This document shows positions 4,576-6,593 of a stretch of DNA of 6,593 bases, piece by piece (the first letter of the stretch is position 1; every line of letters begins with the position of its first letter). The translations under genes were made by a program, and so were the position numbers. A model generated the notes under the pieces. It was given only the letters and a program-made list of their open reading frames with translations. It ran no database searches and was not told the origin of the DNA. The DNA lies in contig JAISQP010000215.1 in assembly GCA_031274115.1 (NCBI GenBank), positions 1 through 6,593 on the forward strand, given 5' to 3'. This DNA is from Synergistaceae bacterium. Its GTDB lineage: Bacteria > Synergistota > Synergistia > Synergistales > Synergistaceae.

Positions 4576-6593
4576 ATGGCTGAGGAGAACAGAACATACA
4601 GCGATTCGGAGATCAAAGCGATTATCTCCGAATCCAACAGGAACAGAAGAAAACTCGAAAAGCTGGAGAGAAGTTTCGCCCAGCTTTCTTTGATGTATGA
4701 AAATTCGGAGCATCTCCGGAGCTTCAACGAGAAGGAGCTTGCGCTGCAGTTCATGTACAACCGCCTCCTGCTGGAGACTTCTCCCATTCTTATCTTCATT
4801 CTCGACAGAGACCTGAAATACGTCACCGGTTCGCGTCAATTGATGCAGAAATTATCCTTCACCGATCAGAGGGAGATGGCGAAGCTCTCCTTCCGCCAGA
4901 TTTTTTCGCGCATCGCCCCGGAGCAGTGGATAAAAAAGATGACGGAGCGGTGCTGGCAGTCGCTCATGGAGTCGAAGCAAACCTATTTTAACGACACTAT
5001 GGAGATGATCTCCGGCGACACGTTTCAGTTCGAGGTATCTATCTCTCCGGCGGTAAACGCCGAGGGAACGCGCCTTGGCGTCGCCGTCGTCCTCCATGAC
5101 GTAACGAGTCTCACCAACGCCGTGTTGGACGCCAAGGCCGCGGAGAGGGCGAAGACCACTTTCCTGGCGAACATGAGCCACGAAATCAGAACGCCGATGA
5201 ACGCGATAAAGGGGATGAGCGACCTGCTTCTCCTGACGAACCTGGACGACGTTCAGAAGGGATACGCCAGAAGCATCACGAGCGCGTCGCAGTCCCTGCT
5301 AGCGATCATCAACGACCTTCTCGATTTCTCGAAGATCGAGGCGAACAAGCTCGAACTCGTCGAGGTCGAAACTGACCTGGGCCAGATGCTGGCCGACGTC
5401 GCCGGGCTGATTAACCTGAAAGCGTCCGAGAAGGGAATCGACTTTATCGCGCGGCTGGACCCGCGCGCCCCCGAAACCGTCGTATGCGACGACATCAGAC
5501 TGAAACAGGTTCTGCTCAACCTCATGAACAACGCCGTAAAATTCACGCATGAGGGCCGCGTCGGCCTGACGCTCGAATGCGGCCCCGCCCGTGAGGAGAA
5601 CGGCGGCGCCTTCGTCCCTCTCACGTTCGAGGTCTCGGATTCCGGGATCGGGATAAAGAAGGAGGACCTCGACGTAATATTCCAACCGTTCGCCCAATCG
5701 GACAAATACGCCAACCGGAGCATCGAGGGCACCGGACTCGGCCTCTCCATCAGCGGCAGACTCGTGCGCAAAATGGGGGGCGATCTGAAGGTCAGAAGCG
5801 AGTATGGGCGCGGCAGCGCGTTCTTCTTCACGATAGAGGTACGAGCGGCCTCGGACGTCACTCTGGCCTCCGTTTCGTCCCCTGAGTCCAAGAGAGTCCT
5901 CTTAGTCGCCGGCGGCGCGCATCGCTCCGAGTACGAGGACATGCTGAACGATCTCGACGTCGCCTTCGACGCCTGCGACGAAGAGGAAAGTTTCTCCCGG
6001 CTCCTGGAGGAGAACGACTACACTCACCTGATATACGAGTACGCCCTTGGAAACGCCATGCTCAGCGCCAGGATGGACGGCATACCGGACTCGTGCCGGA
6101 TCGTCGCTCTGAAGGATATCCGGTTCGCGGCGAATCAGAACACGCCGTCGAGGGTCGACGCGCTCTTCGAGCCCGTTCTGGCGACGGCGGTCGCCCAAGA
6201 GCTGAACAACGTGAAAGCCCACAAACGCGGCATTCCGGAAAACCCTGACGACGACGCGATCGGCGCCTTCAAATGCCCAGAGGCGAGGATTCTTCTCGTG
6301 GACGACAACGATATCAACCTGCTCGTCGAGAGCGAACTCCTGAGGCAGTACGACATAGAGCCGGACCTCGCCGACGGCGCCCGAAGCGCCTACAGGCTGG
6401 TCGAGGACAAGCGCTACGATATCATCTTCATGGACCACATGATGCCTGAGATCAACGGCATAGACGCGACGAAAACGCTGCGCTCCATGCCCGGCTGGAC
6501 GGAGACGGTTCCGATTATAGCCCTCACCGCGAACGCGATAAGCGGGATGAGGGAGACCTACTTATCGTGCGGCATGAACGACTTCATCAGCAA
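4576..6593 (+). CDS. PAS hybrid sensor histidine kinase, C-terminus cut by window edge
   Basis: At least 672 residues with no stop before the edge. In order: an N-terminal helical, probably coiled-coil region (about 10-55); a PAS domain (about 62-178); HisKA with phospho-acceptor H202 in [15 protein letters not shown]; HATPase_c with N-box NLMNNAVKF (315-323), DSGIGI (355-360), F-box IFQPF (368-372) and GTGLGL (385-390); a degenerate receiver (about 439-555); then a canonical receiver with D576/D577, phospho-acceptor D620 and T651, cut just before the expected lysine. It has no transmembrane segment, so it is cytosolic. The start ATG at 4576 has no clear Shine-Dalgarno; an in-frame TTG at 4513, inside the FIST gene, is an alternative. 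Its position right after the FIST gene suggests one operon and a shared pathway. An Hpt domain could follow beyond the edge. Confidence 0.96.
   Translation, partial: MAEENRTYSDSEIKAIISESNRNRRKLEKLERSFAQLSLMYENSEHLRSFNEKELALQFMYNRLLLETSPILIFILDRDLKYVTGSRQLMQKLSFTDQREMAKLSFRQIFSRIAPEQWIKKMTERCWQSLMESKQTYFNDTMEMISGDTFQFEVSISPAVNAEGTRLGVAVVLHDVTSLTNAVLDAKAAERAKTTFLANMSHEIRTPMNAIKGMSDLLLLTNLDDVQKGYARSITSASQSLLAIINDLLDFSKIEANKLELVEVETDLGQMLADVAGLINLKASEKGIDFIARLDPRAPETVVCDDIRLKQVLLNLMNNAVKFTHEGRVGLTLECGPAREENGGAFVPLTFEVSDSGIGIKKEDLDVIFQPFAQSDKYANRSIEGTGLGLSISGRLVRKMGGDLKVRSEYGRGSAFFFTIEVRAASDVTLASVSSPESKRVLLVAGGAHRSEYEDMLNDLDVAFDACDEEESFSRLLEENDYTHLIYEYALGNAMLSARMDGIPDSCRIVALKDIRFAANQNTPSRVDALFEPVLATAVAQELNNVKAHKRGIPENPDDDAIGAFKCPEARILLVDDNDINLLVESELLRQYDIEPDLADGARSAYRLVEDKRYDIIFMDHMMPEINGIDATKTLRSMPGWTETVPIIALTANAISGMRETYLSCGMNDFIS

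Noticed and set aside
5253..6438. Long minus-strand open frames opposite the kinase gene
   Set aside because: They lie antisense to clear HisKA, HATPase and receiver coding sequence, and their translations show serine/arginine- or valine-rich composition typical of mirror frames in GC-rich DNA.

Overview
This is a bacterial chromosomal window with five ordinary protein genes, one secreted-protein gene cut by the left edge, and a compact unexplained locus between two convergent genes. The moderate-to-high GC content, the mix of AGG/ATA and GC-rich codons, and the gene types (lemA plus an M48 protease, a FIST protein, a cytosolic hybrid kinase) would fit a Gram-negative anaerobe such as a member of the Synergistota. 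That placement is a low-confidence inference; no rRNA or marker gene is present.

Left part (1-1839): a minus-strand gene for an exported protein runs off the left edge. Its promoter (TTGACA, 17 nt, TATAAA) diverges from the promoter (TTGCCA, 17 nt, TAAAAT) of a two-gene operon. The operon encodes a LemA-family membrane protein and a membrane-bound HtpX-like zinc protease, a common pairing.

Middle (1840-2350): there is no long gene here, but the stretch is not empty. Two sigma70-like promoters with near-identical surroundings face each other as inverted repeats (1979-2003 and 2214-2242). The rightward one would make an RNA of about 135 nt ending at a textbook intrinsic terminator (2100-2130). 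The leftward one would make an RNA of about 340 nt that carries a 33-codon cationic amphipathic ORF (2151 to 2050) with a near-perfect Shine-Dalgarno and ends at a T-rich terminator (1888-1918). The short RNA lies wholly antisense to the longer one. The 5' leader of the longer RNA has four GC segments that can pair in alternative ways, one of which hides the Shine-Dalgarno. The layout resembles a type I toxin-antitoxin or antisense-regulated small-peptide locus, and I do not recognise the family. This is the best candidate for something undescribed.

Right part (2351-6593): a minus-strand alpha/beta hydrolase is followed by a divergent intergenic region. That region holds an 81-bp element with 16-bp terminal inverted repeats and a TAA duplication, like a miniature IS5-type element. 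Next is a plus-strand pair: a FIST sensory-domain protein and, 52 nt later, a soluble PAS hybrid histidine kinase with a degenerate and then a canonical receiver. The kinase is cut by the right edge. The pair probably forms a signalling unit in which the FIST protein supplies ligand sensing.
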